A stretch of DNA of 64,000 bases, from positions 248,001-312,000 of the forward strand of contig JAGYIP010000005.1 of assembly GCA_018402635.1 (NCBI GenBank). Reading direction: 5' to 3'. The position numbers and the translations under genes are program-made. Shown here one piece after another: positions 8,183 to 17,263 of this stretch (the first letter of the stretch is position 1; the number at the start of each line of letters is the position of its first letter). The stretch comes from Burkholderiaceae bacterium (GTDB taxonomy: Bacteria > Pseudomonadota > Gammaproteobacteria > Burkholderiales > Burkholderiaceae_A). Under the pieces are notes generated by a model. The model did not search any database, had not been told where the DNA came from, and worked only from the letters and a program-made list of their open reading frames with translations.

Positions 8183-9313
8183 ATGACTTATCTATTTCAA
8201 CCTTTTACCTTTCCGTCCAAGGGCAACTTGGCCCGCCTTCAACTGGACAACAAACTCGTTGTTGCTCCAATGTGCCAGTATTCCGCCGAAAACGGGGCGG
8301 CTAGCGATTGGCACCTGAGCCACTGGACGAGCCTGCTCAACAGCGGCGCCTCAATGGTCATCATCGAGGCAACCGCCGTCACCCCAGAGGGGCGAATCAC
8401 CCCCGCGTGCCTTGGGCTCTGGGATGACACAACCGAGCAGGCCCTCGGCAGCGTTATGGCGCGAGCCCGCAAACTTGCGCCAAGTAGCGTCAAAGTATGT
8501 ATTCAGCTGGCCCATGCAGGTCGTAAGGGCTCAAGCGCCCTTCCGTGGCTTGGAGGCCAGCTCTTAAAGCCTGAAGAAGGTGGCTGGATGCCTCTCGGCC
8601 CCTCGGCCATTGCTCAGAAGCAAGGGGAACAGGCCCCACAAGAAATGAGCCTGCAAGACATGCAGCGTGTTCAAGAAGCCTTCGTTGTTGCGGCCAAACG
8701 AGCCTTGTCCATTGGAATTGAGGCCATTGAGCTGCATGCCGCCCATGGCTACCTGCTGCATGAATTTCTCTCCCCTATCGCCAATCAGCGATCCGACAAC
8801 TATGGCGGATCCCTTGAGAACAGAATGCGCTTTCCTATTGCGGTTTTTGAGGCGGTCCGCGAGGTAACCAATGGCGTCTTAGGTGTGCGTGTCTCAGCCA
8901 GCGACTGGGTGGATAACGGCCTTACCCCCGAGGAGGTAGCAGTTTTTGCGCAACGCCTGAAGCAAAAGGACTGCGACTATGTGCATGTCTCATCGGGCGG
9001 CGTTGCTTCAAACCAGGTCATACCCAATCAGCCGCTCTATCAAGTCCCCTTTGCTAGGCTTATTAAGAATGAATCGAAGCTTCCAACCATTGCCGTCGGC
9101 CTCATCACCCAGCCCGCGCAGGCTGAGTCCATCTTAACGAATGGCGACGCCGATATGATTGCCCTCGCAAGAGCTTTTCTGTTCAACCCCCGCTGGGGCT
9201 GGCATGCCGCGGCAGAGCTTGGCGGTGTGGTTCAAGCTAACGAGCGCTATTGGCGGTGCCTACCCTCGGAGGTACGAACTATTTTTGGCGACACACGCAT
9301 CGCGCAACGTTAA
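8183..9313 (+). CDS. NADH:flavin oxidoreductase, Old Yellow Enzyme family (YqjM/NamA-like)
   Basis: A 376-aa FMN enzyme that reduces activated alkenes or other xenobiotic electrophiles with NAD(P)H. Typical parts are VVAPMCQYSAENG near the N-terminus (the Cys is characteristic of YqjM-type members), HAGRKGS, IELHAAHGYLLHEFLSP with the substrate-binding His pair, SDNYGGSLENRMRF, and the C-terminal phosphate-binding MIALARAFLFNP. The ATG at 8183 is chosen because homologues start right before the first barrel strand and the longer reading would run back into the divergent peroxidase gene. Confidence 0.9.
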   Translation: MTYLFQPFTFPSKGNLARLQLDNKLVVAPMCQYSAENGAASDWHLSHWTSLLNSGASMVIIEATAVTPEGRITPACLGLWDDTTEQALGSVMARARKLAPSSVKVCIQLAHAGRKGSSALPWLGGQLLKPEEGGWMPLGPSAIAQKQGEQAPQEMSLQDMQRVQEAFVVAAKRALSIGIEAIELHAAHGYLLHEFLSPIANQRSDNYGGSLENRMRFPIAVFEAVREVTNGVLGVRVSASDWVDNGLTPEEVAVFAQRLKQKDCDYVHVSSGGVASNQVIPNQPLYQVPFARLIKNESKLPTIAVGLITQPAQAESILTNGDADMIALARAFLFNPRWGWHAAAELGGVVQANERYWRCLPSEVRTIFGDTRIAQR

Positions 9314-9364
9314 TTGCCAGTGCGCCAAGAGACTCTTACCTAGCGTCGAAGTCTTATCACCTCC

Positions 9365-10141
9365 ATGCACCCCGTGACCAGCCTCCCAATCAATTCCCCA
9401 ACCATTAGCGTTGAGGGTAAGAGGGTTTTGATCACTGGCGCATCAAGGGGTATTGGCCGTGCCTTGGCCAAGGGCTTTGCAAATGAAGGGGCTGACGTTC
9501 TATGTCTTGCTCGCTCGTCGGCCGATCTTTTATCGCTTGAAGGCGAGTTAAAGAGAGAAGGCAAAAAGGTTCAAATACTTGCTGTCGATCTCACCGAGGC
9601 CTCTTTCAAAGAGATACTGAAAAAGCTCGGGCCTATCGACACCCTCATCCACTCTGCTGGGCTGGCACGCCATAGTTCAATTCAGGATGTTAGCCAGGAG
9701 GGTTTCGATGCGGTCATGGCGCTTAACGTGCGGGTACCCCTTCTGCTGTCAAAGGAGGTTATTCAAAACTGGCGACATCTGGGCAGGGGTGGTTCTATTA
9801 TTTTTTTCTCATCGCAACTAGCACACATCGGAATGACAAACCGTTCTGTCTACTCGGCCAGCAAATCAGCCATTGAGGGCTTAAGCAGAAGTCTGGCTAT
9901 TGAACTCGCTAAAGAAGGAATACGAGTGAACACCATTTGCCCAACATTCACGCTCACCGAGATGACAGCAAAGGCCCTTGAAGATCCGGTATTTCGTGAA
10001 TCGGTAATCTCCAAAATCCCGCTGGGTCGACTCGCAAGCCCAAGTGATTATCTGGGCATTTGCCTTCTTCTTGCCTCCGAGGCCGGTGCCCTTATCACCG
10101 GCGCAAGCTTCATGGTCGACGGGGGCTGGACCGCTCAGTGA
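9365..10141 (+). CDS. SDR family oxidoreductase
   Basis: A 258-aa short-chain dehydrogenase. The Rossmann motif is TGASRGIG, an NxGxA-like HSAGLA follows, and the catalytic Ser plus YxxxK (SVYSASKSA) are intact. The C-terminal GASFMVDGGW is standard for the family. Its stop TGA overlaps a possible GTG start of pxpB, so it is the first gene of the 5-oxoprolinase/TRAP operon. The substrate is unknown. A role in breakdown of a pyroglutamate-related hydroxy or keto compound would fit the setting but is inference. Confidence 0.88.
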   Translation: MHPVTSLPINSPTISVEGKRVLITGASRGIGRALAKGFANEGADVLCLARSSADLLSLEGELKREGKKVQILAVDLTEASFKEILKKLGPIDTLIHSAGLARHSSIQDVSQEGFDAVMALNVRVPLLLSKEVIQNWRHLGRGGSIIFFSSQLAHIGMTNRSVYSASKSAIEGLSRSLAIELAKEGIRVNTICPTFTLTEMTAKALEDPVFRESVISKIPLGRLASPSDYLGICLLLASEAGALITGASFMVDGGWTAQ

Positions 10142-10152
10142 GTTCAGAAGGT

Positions 10153-10848
10153 ATGCCCTGGAAAAACCTGTCTTATGTGTCGGAAGACACCGTAATTCTG
10201 GAACTGCACAACATCGCAGGGAAAGACACGACAGGCAGGCTTGCTCTCGCGATCAATCGCCTAAAGAGGGATGGACCCGAATGGCTCATTGACGTTACCG
10301 CCGGCTTTGGAAAGCTTATGGTTCATTACCGTCCCGAAATCATTGAACCCAAGGCACTGCCTGCCGCACTGTCTAAGTTCTTAACGTCAGACTCTATGGA
10401 ACCCGACACAACCCTTCTCCAAGGCATTATTGAACTTCCTGTCTGCTACGACCCTCGAGTGGCACCCGATATTGAATCGGTTGCCTCCCAACTTGGACTG
10501 TCTGTCAGCGAAGTTTCTCAACTGCACTGCCAAGGAACCTACACTGTTCTTGCGGTTGGTTTTGCACTTGGATTTGCTTATATGGGAGACCTCCCTGCAG
10601 CGCTTAACATTCCAAGGAAAACAACGCCCGCTACTCGAGTGGCAGCAGGTAGCGTTGCCATCGCTGGTTCGCAAACAACTATTTACCCAACGGAAACGCC
10701 TGGCGGATGGCACCTTATTGGAATGTGCCCAAAGCCACTCGTTGAAAGAGGCATAACGATTAAAGTCACACTACCGATTGGAAGTCGTGCGAAATTCAAG
10801 CCAATAAGCTACCCAACATTCAAAAACCTTGAGCCTTCGTATTCATAG
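10153..10848 (+). CDS. pxpB: 5-oxoprolinase subunit B
   Basis: PxpB (KipI/AHS1 family) works with PxpA and PxpC to hydrolyse 5-oxo-L-proline to glutamate with ATP. The family segments ELPVCYDP, FALGFAYMGDLP, PRKTTPATRVAAGSVAIAG and TPGGWHLIG are all present. The ATG at 10153 gives the N-terminus that lines up with E. coli PxpB; a GTG at 10138, overlapping the SDR stop as GTGA, is the alternative. The 3' end overlaps pxpC by 20 bases. Confidence 0.92.
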   Translation: MPWKNLSYVSEDTVILELHNIAGKDTTGRLALAINRLKRDGPEWLIDVTAGFGKLMVHYRPEIIEPKALPAALSKFLTSDSMEPDTTLLQGIIELPVCYDPRVAPDIESVASQLGLSVSEVSQLHCQGTYTVLAVGFALGFAYMGDLPAALNIPRKTTPATRVAAGSVAIAGSQTTIYPTETPGGWHLIGMCPKPLVERGITIKVTLPIGSRAKFKPISYPTFKNLEPSYS

Positions 10849-11752
10849 CAGCAGCCCTCTGCATACCTTGCAAGATTTTGGTCGCTTCGGTTACCAGGAT
10901 CTGGGCGTCACCGCTTGTGGACCACTTGATGCACATGCCTATGCCTGGGCGCAAAAAGCATTAGGTACAAACAATCGTGGAAATGCACTGGAGCTTATCC
11001 GAGGAGGATTTGTAGGGGAGTTCACAAAGCCTACAGAGATGATTCTTACTGGCGCCGACTGCGAGGCAACCCTAGGCAATAGGCCTTGTCCACCCTGGGT
11101 GAGTCGTTCTGTGAAACCTGGCGATGTTCTTAAGCTTGGCAACCCAAAGAATGGTCAGGTCTGTTATTTGGCAGTCGCGGGAAGCTTCCTTGTCTCACCT
11201 CAGTATTCAAGCGTGGCAACAAGTCGGCGAGACAGAATCGGTGGTCCGCATGGCGATGGCAGTGCAGTGGGGCCAGGAGACGAATTAATTTTTCAGAGCA
11301 CAGCCCAGAAAAAAGCATACGTCCCTCAGCGTTACATCCCAGACTACTCAAAGCCGCTAGGCCTGCGATTCGTGCCCGGATACCAGTTTGAGGCATTCGA
11401 CCCTCAGGCAATTAGAGTCTTACTCGGTGCGAGCTACGAAGTCAGCACCGAGATAAGCCGAATGGGCTATCGACTGCGCGGGCCAGCTCTGCCCAACGTT
11501 CCGGTCGCGGGTTTGTCCGAGCCCATTGCACTAGGCTCTGTCCAGGTCCCACCCGATGGGCAGCCAATTATTCTAAACAGAGACAGGCAGTCTCTGGGGG
11601 GCTATCCAAAGCTTGGAGTCATTTGCAGAAAAGACCTGGGATTTCTCAGCCAGCGAAAACCGGGCGATAAGGTTTCATGGCACATCACGACGCTTGAGCG
11701 AGCACAAGAAGAATTTTTGGCTTCGAAGCATTTTTTTGGGGAGTTTCTGTAG
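10829..11752 (+). CDS. pxpC: 5-oxoprolinase subunit C
   Basis: PxpC (KipA/AHS2, biotin-carboxylase-like fold) is the partner of PxpB. The diagnostic N-terminal stretch TLQDFGRFGYQDLGV and CGPLDAHAY, then ELIRGGF, GDGSAVGPGDEL and the C-terminal GYPKLGVI are seen. Translation must begin at a TTG at 10829, because no ATG or GTG stands in the right place. This rare start and the 20-base overlap with pxpB suggest translational coupling. Length (307 aa) is normal. Confidence 0.9.
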   Translation: MSLRIHSSSPLHTLQDFGRFGYQDLGVTACGPLDAHAYAWAQKALGTNNRGNALELIRGGFVGEFTKPTEMILTGADCEATLGNRPCPPWVSRSVKPGDVLKLGNPKNGQVCYLAVAGSFLVSPQYSSVATSRRDRIGGPHGDGSAVGPGDELIFQSTAQKKAYVPQRYIPDYSKPLGLRFVPGYQFEAFDPQAIRVLLGASYEVSTEISRMGYRLRGPALPNVPVAGLSEPIALGSVQVPPDGQPIILNRDRQSLGGYPKLGVICRKDLGFLSQRKPGDKVSWHITTLERAQEEFLASKHFFGEFL

Positions 11753-11881
11753 GCTCGTTCTCAGTAGCACAGACAAACAAAGGGTAATCACCAATAACTA
11801 CTAGCAATGAATCTTCCCAAAATACTCATTGAAGAGTTTGCGTTCCAGTATTTTAATAAGTCGTCTACAAGGAGTTAACCT

Positions 11882-12850
11882 ATGTTTCGTTACATTAGCA
11901 AGTATGTTGGGGGCTTTACTGTGGCCTTATGTCTTGGCACCGGTGTTCAGGCAGCCAATTGGGATATGCCAACCCCCTATCCAGACGCAACATTTCACAC
12001 AGTCAACATTCAACAGTTTGCAAAGGACGTATCAGAAAACTCGGGCGGAAAACTTACAATCAAAGTGCACTCCGCCGGTTCGCTCTTCAAACATCCGGAA
12101 ATCAAGAATGCGGTACGTAACGGTCAGGTCCCTATAGGGGAATTCTTTTTGTCCCTACTGGCCAATGAGAACCCCGCCTTCGGAATTGATTCTCAACCAT
12201 TTCTTGCAACCAACTACGGGGACGCCCAACGTCTTTGGGCTGCTCAGAAACCAGTGGTTGATCGTCTTCTTGATGCCCAAGGCCTTATGGCCCTTTACGC
12301 CGTACCTTGGCCACCCCAGGGGCTCTACACCAAGAAAGAGGTTGCATCTGTTGCAGACCTTAAGGGCATGAAGTTTAGAACGAACAATGCTGTACTTGAG
12401 AAAATGGCCACGTTGGCCGGTGCAGCGCCGACCCAAATTGAGGTTCCCGATATTCCTCAGGCTTTTGCAACCGGTCGTGTTGAAGCCATGATCACCTCAC
12501 CCTCTACGGGCGCCAACTCGAAAGCTTGGGATTACCTTAATCATTTTTACGACACCCAAGCCTGGGTTCCCAAAAATATTATTGTCGTAAACAAAAGGGC
12601 TTTTCAACGTCTTGATGCGAAGACCCAGTCTGCTGTCAAGCAGGCAGCCGCAGCCGCTGAAAAGCGTGGTTGGGAAATGAGCAAGAAAGAAACAGCCGAA
12701 AAAATTGCCGTGTTAAAGGCAAATGGCATTAAGGTTCATACACCCTCGCCTGAGCTGATGAAAGGGCTCAAGGATATTGGGGCGAAAATGATCACAGAGT
12801 GGAAAGTTAGCGCGGGGGCGGACGGGCAAGCGATTCTGTCCAAATACTAA
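11882..12850 (+). CDS. dctP: TRAP transporter solute-binding protein, DctP family
   Basis: A periplasmic binding protein (322 aa) with a signal peptide cut after GTGVQAA. The fold is recognisable from ADLKGMKFRTNNAVLEKMA, which contains the carboxylate-binding Arg of DctP proteins, and from PDIPQAFATGRVEAM. An AAGGAG site lies 7 bases before the ATG. Its place between pxpC and pxpA and the known pyroglutamate-binding DctP subfamily of Bordetella pertussis suggest that 5-oxoproline is the ligand. That is an inference from context. A 129-bp gap before it may carry an internal promoter. Confidence 0.9.
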   Translation: MFRYISKYVGGFTVALCLGTGVQAANWDMPTPYPDATFHTVNIQQFAKDVSENSGGKLTIKVHSAGSLFKHPEIKNAVRNGQVPIGEFFLSLLANENPAFGIDSQPFLATNYGDAQRLWAAQKPVVDRLLDAQGLMALYAVPWPPQGLYTKKEVASVADLKGMKFRTNNAVLEKMATLAGAAPTQIEVPDIPQAFATGRVEAMITSPSTGANSKAWDYLNHFYDTQAWVPKNIIVVNKRAFQRLDAKTQSAVKQAAAAAEKRGWEMSKKETAEKIAVLKANGIKVHTPSPELMKGLKDIGAKMITEWKVSAGADGQAILSKY

Positions 12851-12893
12851 TGAACAAAGGATGGCTTATTTACTAACATGCTCCCCCTGCTAA

Positions 12894-13397
12894 GTGCGCC
12901 CAGTATTTGACCGGCTTTATTCCTTAAGTGCATTTTTAGGCGCACTGACACTTGGGCTGATCTGCCTTGTTATTTCAGCTCAAGTTTTTCTTAACGTGGT
13001 CGATAAACTGGCGCTCTCTTTTACAGGTGAGGCCATCGGTCTCACCATTCCGAGCTACTCTACTTTTTCGGGTCTTTTTCTTGCATCGGGTACGTTCCTA
13101 GCCCTTGGCTATACCTTTCGCCATGGCGCCCATATTCGCGTTAGTCTTCTGCTCCAACATCTCTCTTTGCGTCATCGTCGTATTGCAGACACGCTTAGCC
13201 TAGTTATAGCCTTGGTGGTGGTTGCGGTGATGACCATCTCACTGGGCTTTATTACCTGGGAGGCGTGGTTCTATGGGGACACGACCTCCGACATTATCGC
13301 CGTCCCCATTTGGATACCACAGGCATTTATGACTTTCGGAAGCGCCAATTTTTTCTGGCTATTCTTGACAGACTGCTCAATCCATCCAATGAAATAG
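12894..13397 (+). CDS. dctQ: TRAP transporter small permease, DctQ
   Basis: A 167-aa membrane protein with four predicted helices (about residues 13-36, 48-70, 92-115 and 137-160), the size and pattern of DctQ. The start is a GTG at 12894; the nearer ATGs open only very short frames. It pairs with the large permease that begins 5 bases after its stop. Confidence 0.85.
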   Translation: MRPVFDRLYSLSAFLGALTLGLICLVISAQVFLNVVDKLALSFTGEAIGLTIPSYSTFSGLFLASGTFLALGYTFRHGAHIRVSLLLQHLSLRHRRIADTLSLVIALVVVAVMTISLGFITWEAWFYGDTTSDIIAVPIWIPQAFMTFGSANFFWLFLTDCSIHPMK

Positions 13398-13401
13398 AGT
13401 C

Positions 13402-14701
13402 ATGACCGATATCTGGCTTACGGGGCTTGTATTTGTAGCCCTCATTGGCTTTACTTGCTGTTGGACTATGGGTTGGGCTTGCCCTTATTGTTGTCGGTTT
13501 CATTACCCTTTTCATCTTTTCTGACACCTCAGCAACGATCGTACTGGCTACGACAGCCTGGGGAACACTCAATTCATGGTCGTTGGCTGCCCTGCCGTTA
13601 TTTATTTGGATGGGCGAGATCCTGTTTCGGTCAAGACTCTCCACTGCTTTGTTCTCAGGGCTAACCCCGTGGCTCGCCTATCTTCCGGGCCGTCTGCTGC
13701 ACGTCAATATTTTTGGGTCTGCGATCTTTGCAGCTGTCTCAGGCTCGTCTGCCGCAACAGCAGCAACCATAGGGAAAATGGCAATGCCCGAGCTTCGCAG
13801 GCGAGGCTATCCCGAAAAACTCATGGTGGGTAGTCTTGCGGGCTCGGCAACCCTCGGCCTGTTAATACCCCCGTCAATTATTCTCATTGTCTATGGAGTT
13901 GCCACTGACCAATCCATCGCACGACTATTCGTTGCTGGCATTCTTCCTGGACTTCTCTTGGTCTGCCTGTTTTCAGGCTTCGTAATTGCCTGGGGACTAC
14001 TCAATGCCGATGCAATACCAAAGGAGGAAAAGACCTCACTTCGCGAGAAGCTGCTAAAAAGCAAAGACCTCTTGCCGGTAATAGGCTTAATTGTTGGCGT
14101 TATTGGGTCTGTCTATGCGGGGCTCGCCTCGCCCACAGATGCTGCGGCAGTCGGCGTGTTGCTCGCCCTGCTCCTTACCTATATCCAAGGAGACCTGAAG
14201 CTTACAAGCTTTAAAGAGGGGCTTTTAGGGGCGGTCAAAACCTCTTGCATGATTGGGCTCATTCTTATTGGCGCGGGCTTTCTTACAGTTGCCATGGGTT
14301 TTGCAGGTATACCCAAGGCAATTGCCGAATGGATTGCCACCATGGGTCTTAGCCCTGGAACGCTTCTCATTGCTCTCACGCTCTTTTTCGTTGTCTTGGG
14401 CTGCTTTCTAGACGGTATATCGATTGTCGTGCTTACAACCTCAATCATCATGCCCATGGTGCTGCAGGCTGGAATTGACCCCATCTGGTTCGGTATCTAC
14501 CTTGTTTTGGTCGTTGAAATGTCGCAAATTACCCCGCCTGTTGGCTTTAATCTGTTTGTACTTCAGACACTGACCCAACGTAATATTCTGCAAATTGCAA
14601 TGGATGCCTTGCCCTTCTTTTTACTGATGCTGTGCGCGATTGGGCTCATCACTTGGTTTCCAGATATTGTTCTTTTTCTCCCTAACATGATGGGAAGCTA
14701 G
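13402..14701 (+). CDS. dctM: TRAP transporter large permease DctM, apparent frame break near the N-terminus
   Basis: The large permease (about 430 aa, about a dozen helices) drives sodium-coupled uptake with DctP and DctQ. Family landmarks are FGSAIFAAVSGSSAATAATIG, LIPPSIILIVYG and the C-terminal PPVGFNLFV. The ATG at 13402 opens the expected first helix (MTDIWLTGLVFVALI), but the rest of the protein is read one base further on, from about 13445. Removing one base in the TTGG at about 13445-13448 restores a continuous helix. The alternative is a TTG start at 13445, which would lose about 15 residues of helix 1 and has no ribosome site. Confidence 0.82.
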
Positions 14702-14704
14702 CGG

Positions 14705-15442
14705 ATGCGTATTCTTCTTAATGCGGATATTGGGGAGAGCTACGGCCCCTGGAACATGGGTAATGACGAGTTACTTATGCCTGTCATCGATATGGCCAAT
14801 ATCGCCTGCGGTGGGCATGCCTCCGACCCTGTCACCATGTCAAAAACCGTAAGGCTTGCGCTAAACCATAAGGTTATATTGGGCGCTCATCCAAGCTACC
14901 CTGACCGGCTGGGCTTCGGCAGACGAGCAATGGCCATGGCACCTTTTGAACTTACTGCTCATGTCATCGCTCAGGTGGGAGCGCTTCAGGCCATTGCCAA
15001 AGCCGAGGGCGCTGCACTTGGTTACGTAAAGCCACATGGGGCTCTGTACAACACAATGATCAAAGACCCCGAGGTTATGGTCGCAGTCATGCAGGCCGTT
15101 GCTGGGCTGGAAAGCAACCTTAAGCTCATGATTCTTGCAACCACTCGAATCGCTGAACACGAAGAGCTAGCTAGTCGCTATGGACTAAGCCTTATTAAAG
15201 AGGCATTTGCTGATCGTCGTTACTGCAGCAATGGAGAGCTGCAAGACCGAAAAATTGCAGGCTCGGTTTATCACGAATGGGAGCTTATCCAGGCCCAAGT
15301 CAAGCAGCTTACCCAGAGCTCAAGTGTGACTTCAGAAAGCGGAAAGCCCATTACTATTCATGCTGAGAGCCTCTGTGTACACGGGGACAATCCAGAATCT
15401 GTACGTGTCGCTCAGGCTATTAAAGATTTACTGCAGGCTTAA
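14705..15442 (+). CDS. pxpA: 5-oxoprolinase subunit A (LamB/YcsF family)
   Basis: PxpA completes the PxpABC 5-oxoprolinase. The N-terminal NADIGESYG and ANIACGGHASDP motifs with their conserved Asp, Glu and His, then ILGAHPSYPDRLGFGRR and YVKPHGALYN, are diagnostic. Length is 245 aa. The start is 3 bases after the dctM stop, so it ends the operon. It converges with the dehydratase gene on the other strand, with 20 bp between. Confidence 0.93.
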   Translation: MRILLNADIGESYGPWNMGNDELLMPVIDMANIACGGHASDPVTMSKTVRLALNHKVILGAHPSYPDRLGFGRRAMAMAPFELTAHVIAQVGALQAIAKAEGAALGYVKPHGALYNTMIKDPEVMVAVMQAVAGLESNLKLMILATTRIAEHEELASRYGLSLIKEAFADRRYCSNGELQDRKIAGSVYHEWELIQAQVKQLTQSSSVTSESGKPITIHAESLCVHGDNPESVRVAQAIKDLLQA

Positions 15443-15462
15443 GAACTCCGAACAAATTAGCA

Positions 15463-17184
15463 TCAAGCCCGCGGCTCCCCCCGCAGAAAATGGAAGTCGC
15501 AGCCCTGCGGGGCCTGAAGGACATGCTGACCGTGCAGCCATCCATAGCCACGCGGTTTCACAACAGACGGTAGGTTGAGATGCGCCTGCTCTTTTTCTCG
15601 CAATTCAAGTTCGTCGGGCGAGACAAGTAACTCAAGCGATGCCTGCTCAACGTCGAGTCGAATAAGGTCGCCATTACGCACCAGGGACAAGGGCCCGCCT
15701 ATGCCAGCCTCTGGGCTAATGTGCAGCACGATGGTTCCCGCAGCCGTTCCACTCATGCGGCCATCCGACAACCGCACCATATCGCGAACACCTTGAGCGG
15801 CGAGCTTTTTGGGAATAGGAATGAGCCCTGCCTCGGGCATGCCGGCAGCAAGTGGGCCGATACCCCGAAGCACCAGAACATCATCGGGTTTAACGTCCAG
15901 CAGGGGATCGTCAAGCCGATTCGCCATATCTTCAAGCCCGTCAAAAACAACGGCTCTGCCCTGATGCTTTAAGAGCGATATCGAGGCAGCAACCGGCTTT
16001 ATCACAGCGCCTTGCGGCGCCAGGTTACCGCTAAGCCAACGAAGCCCACCAGATGGATAAATGGGGTCCTGCATGGAGCGAATGATGGACTGGGAATGCG
16101 TCTCCATGCGTCCCTGGGCGCAGAGGGCGCTAAGCCTTTGCGCCATCGTCTCGCCCGTGACGGTGGGAAGGTTGAGGTTAAGCAGAGGGCCAAGCGTATT
16201 CAGCAGTCTTGGAACACCTCCAGCATCATGAAAATCGGGCATGTAGCCTTGACCACCGGGCTTTAAATCGACAAGTACTGGCGTGCGATCAGCAAGCTCA
16301 TTGAAGCGCAGCGGGTCAAGATGAAGGCCCAAGCGGCCCATCATGGCCGCAAGGTGCACCAGCGCATTGGTTGACCCACCCACAGCAAGAAGCGTCGTGA
16401 GCGCGTTCTCAAAATGCGCCTCAACAACTTGCACCATCGATGTCTGCTGGCTGGCTAGGGCGGCAGCTGCCAGCCCCGAGGCCTGGGCAATGCGCACACG
16501 GTCGGCAGAGACCGCAGGGGCACTGGCCGCGCCAGGTACGGTAAGGCCCATGACCTCAAGTATGCAAGCCATGGTGCTTGCCGTGCCCATGACAGAGCAT
16601 GTTCCCACCGAGGGGACCAGCCTATTGTTGGCCTCATCAATCTGTGTCTGGTTGAGCCGGCCCGCACGAAAGTCCGCCCAAAGCCTGCGGCAGTCGGTGC
16701 ATGCGCCCACACGCTCCCCCGCCCACTGCGAGGTCATCATGGGGCCCGTGGGCAGCACCACAAAAGGACGCCCTGCCGACAAGGCCCCCATCACCTGTGC
16801 GGGTAGGGTCTTGTCGCATCCACCAACAAGCAGCACGGCGTCCATGGGCTGGGCACGGACCATTTCTTCGGTATCCATACTCATAAGGTTTCGAAGGTAA
16901 AGGCTCGTTGGGGCAACAAATGATTCATGCAAAGAAATGGTTGGAAAGACCATGGGCAGGGCGCCGGCCTGCGATACACCGCGCTTGGCTGCCTCGATAA
17001 GGGCTGGCACATTACCATGGCAAGGGTTGAAGTCGCTTGCGGTATTCACAATTCCAACAATTGGCTTTGAGAGGTCCTCGTCGGTGTAGCCTGCGCCCTT
17101 AATGAATGCCTTTCTTAGAAAGAGCGCGAAATCCCGATCTCCATAATCCACCGTATTCGCCGATAAACCTCTGCGACTTGTCAT
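15463..17184 (-). CDS. IlvD/Edd family dehydratase (sugar-acid or dihydroxy-acid)
   Basis: A 573-aa iron-sulfur dehydratase that removes water from a 2,3-dihydroxy acid to give a 2-keto acid. The cluster ligands are C55 (DFNPCHGN), C123 (GGCDKTLP) and C196 (GTCSVMGTASTM), three cysteines as in the [2Fe-2S] members such as L-arabinonate dehydratase. LSDGRMSGT near the C-terminus is the substrate region. Context with a TAXI TRAP transporter and an enolase-superfamily enzyme favours a sugar acid over the branched-chain pathway, but IlvD proper cannot be excluded. It lies 79 bp downstream of the dehydrogenase gene on the same strand. Confidence 0.87.
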   Translation of the reverse strand: MTSRRGLSANTVDYGDRDFALFLRKAFIKGAGYTDEDLSKPIVGIVNTASDFNPCHGNVPALIEAAKRGVSQAGALPMVFPTISLHESFVAPTSLYLRNLMSMDTEEMVRAQPMDAVLLVGGCDKTLPAQVMGALSAGRPFVVLPTGPMMTSQWAGERVGACTDCRRLWADFRAGRLNQTQIDEANNRLVPSVGTCSVMGTASTMACILEVMGLTVPGAASAPAVSADRVRIAQASGLAAAALASQQTSMVQVVEAHFENALTTLLAVGGSTNALVHLAAMMGRLGLHLDPLRFNELADRTPVLVDLKPGGQGYMPDFHDAGGVPRLLNTLGPLLNLNLPTVTGETMAQRLSALCAQGRMETHSQSIIRSMQDPIYPSGGLRWLSGNLAPQGAVIKPVAASISLLKHQGRAVVFDGLEDMANRLDDPLLDVKPDDVLVLRGIGPLAAGMPEAGLIPIPKKLAAQGVRDMVRLSDGRMSGTAAGTIVLHISPEAGIGGPLSLVRNGDLIRLDVEQASLELLVSPDELELREKEQAHLNLPSVVKPRGYGWLHGQHVLQAPQGCDFHFLRGEPRA

Positions 17185-17263
17185 TGCGTAATGCTCCTGC
17201 GGTTAGGCGCCGTCGGACTTGCCGGTATTCAACAAGGGCTCGGCAGCTTGGGCGATGTCCTTC

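Noticed and set aside
10060-10152. Upstream start for pxpB inside the SDR gene
   Set aside because: The added residues are Arg/Cys/His-rich shadow sequence of the SDR gene. The PxpB family begins at about 10153.
15463-17184. Calling the dehydratase ilvD of branched-chain amino-acid synthesis
   Set aside because: Context (TAXI transporter, enolase-superfamily enzyme, dehydrogenase) points to a sugar or hydroxy acid. The family name is kept without a gene symbol.
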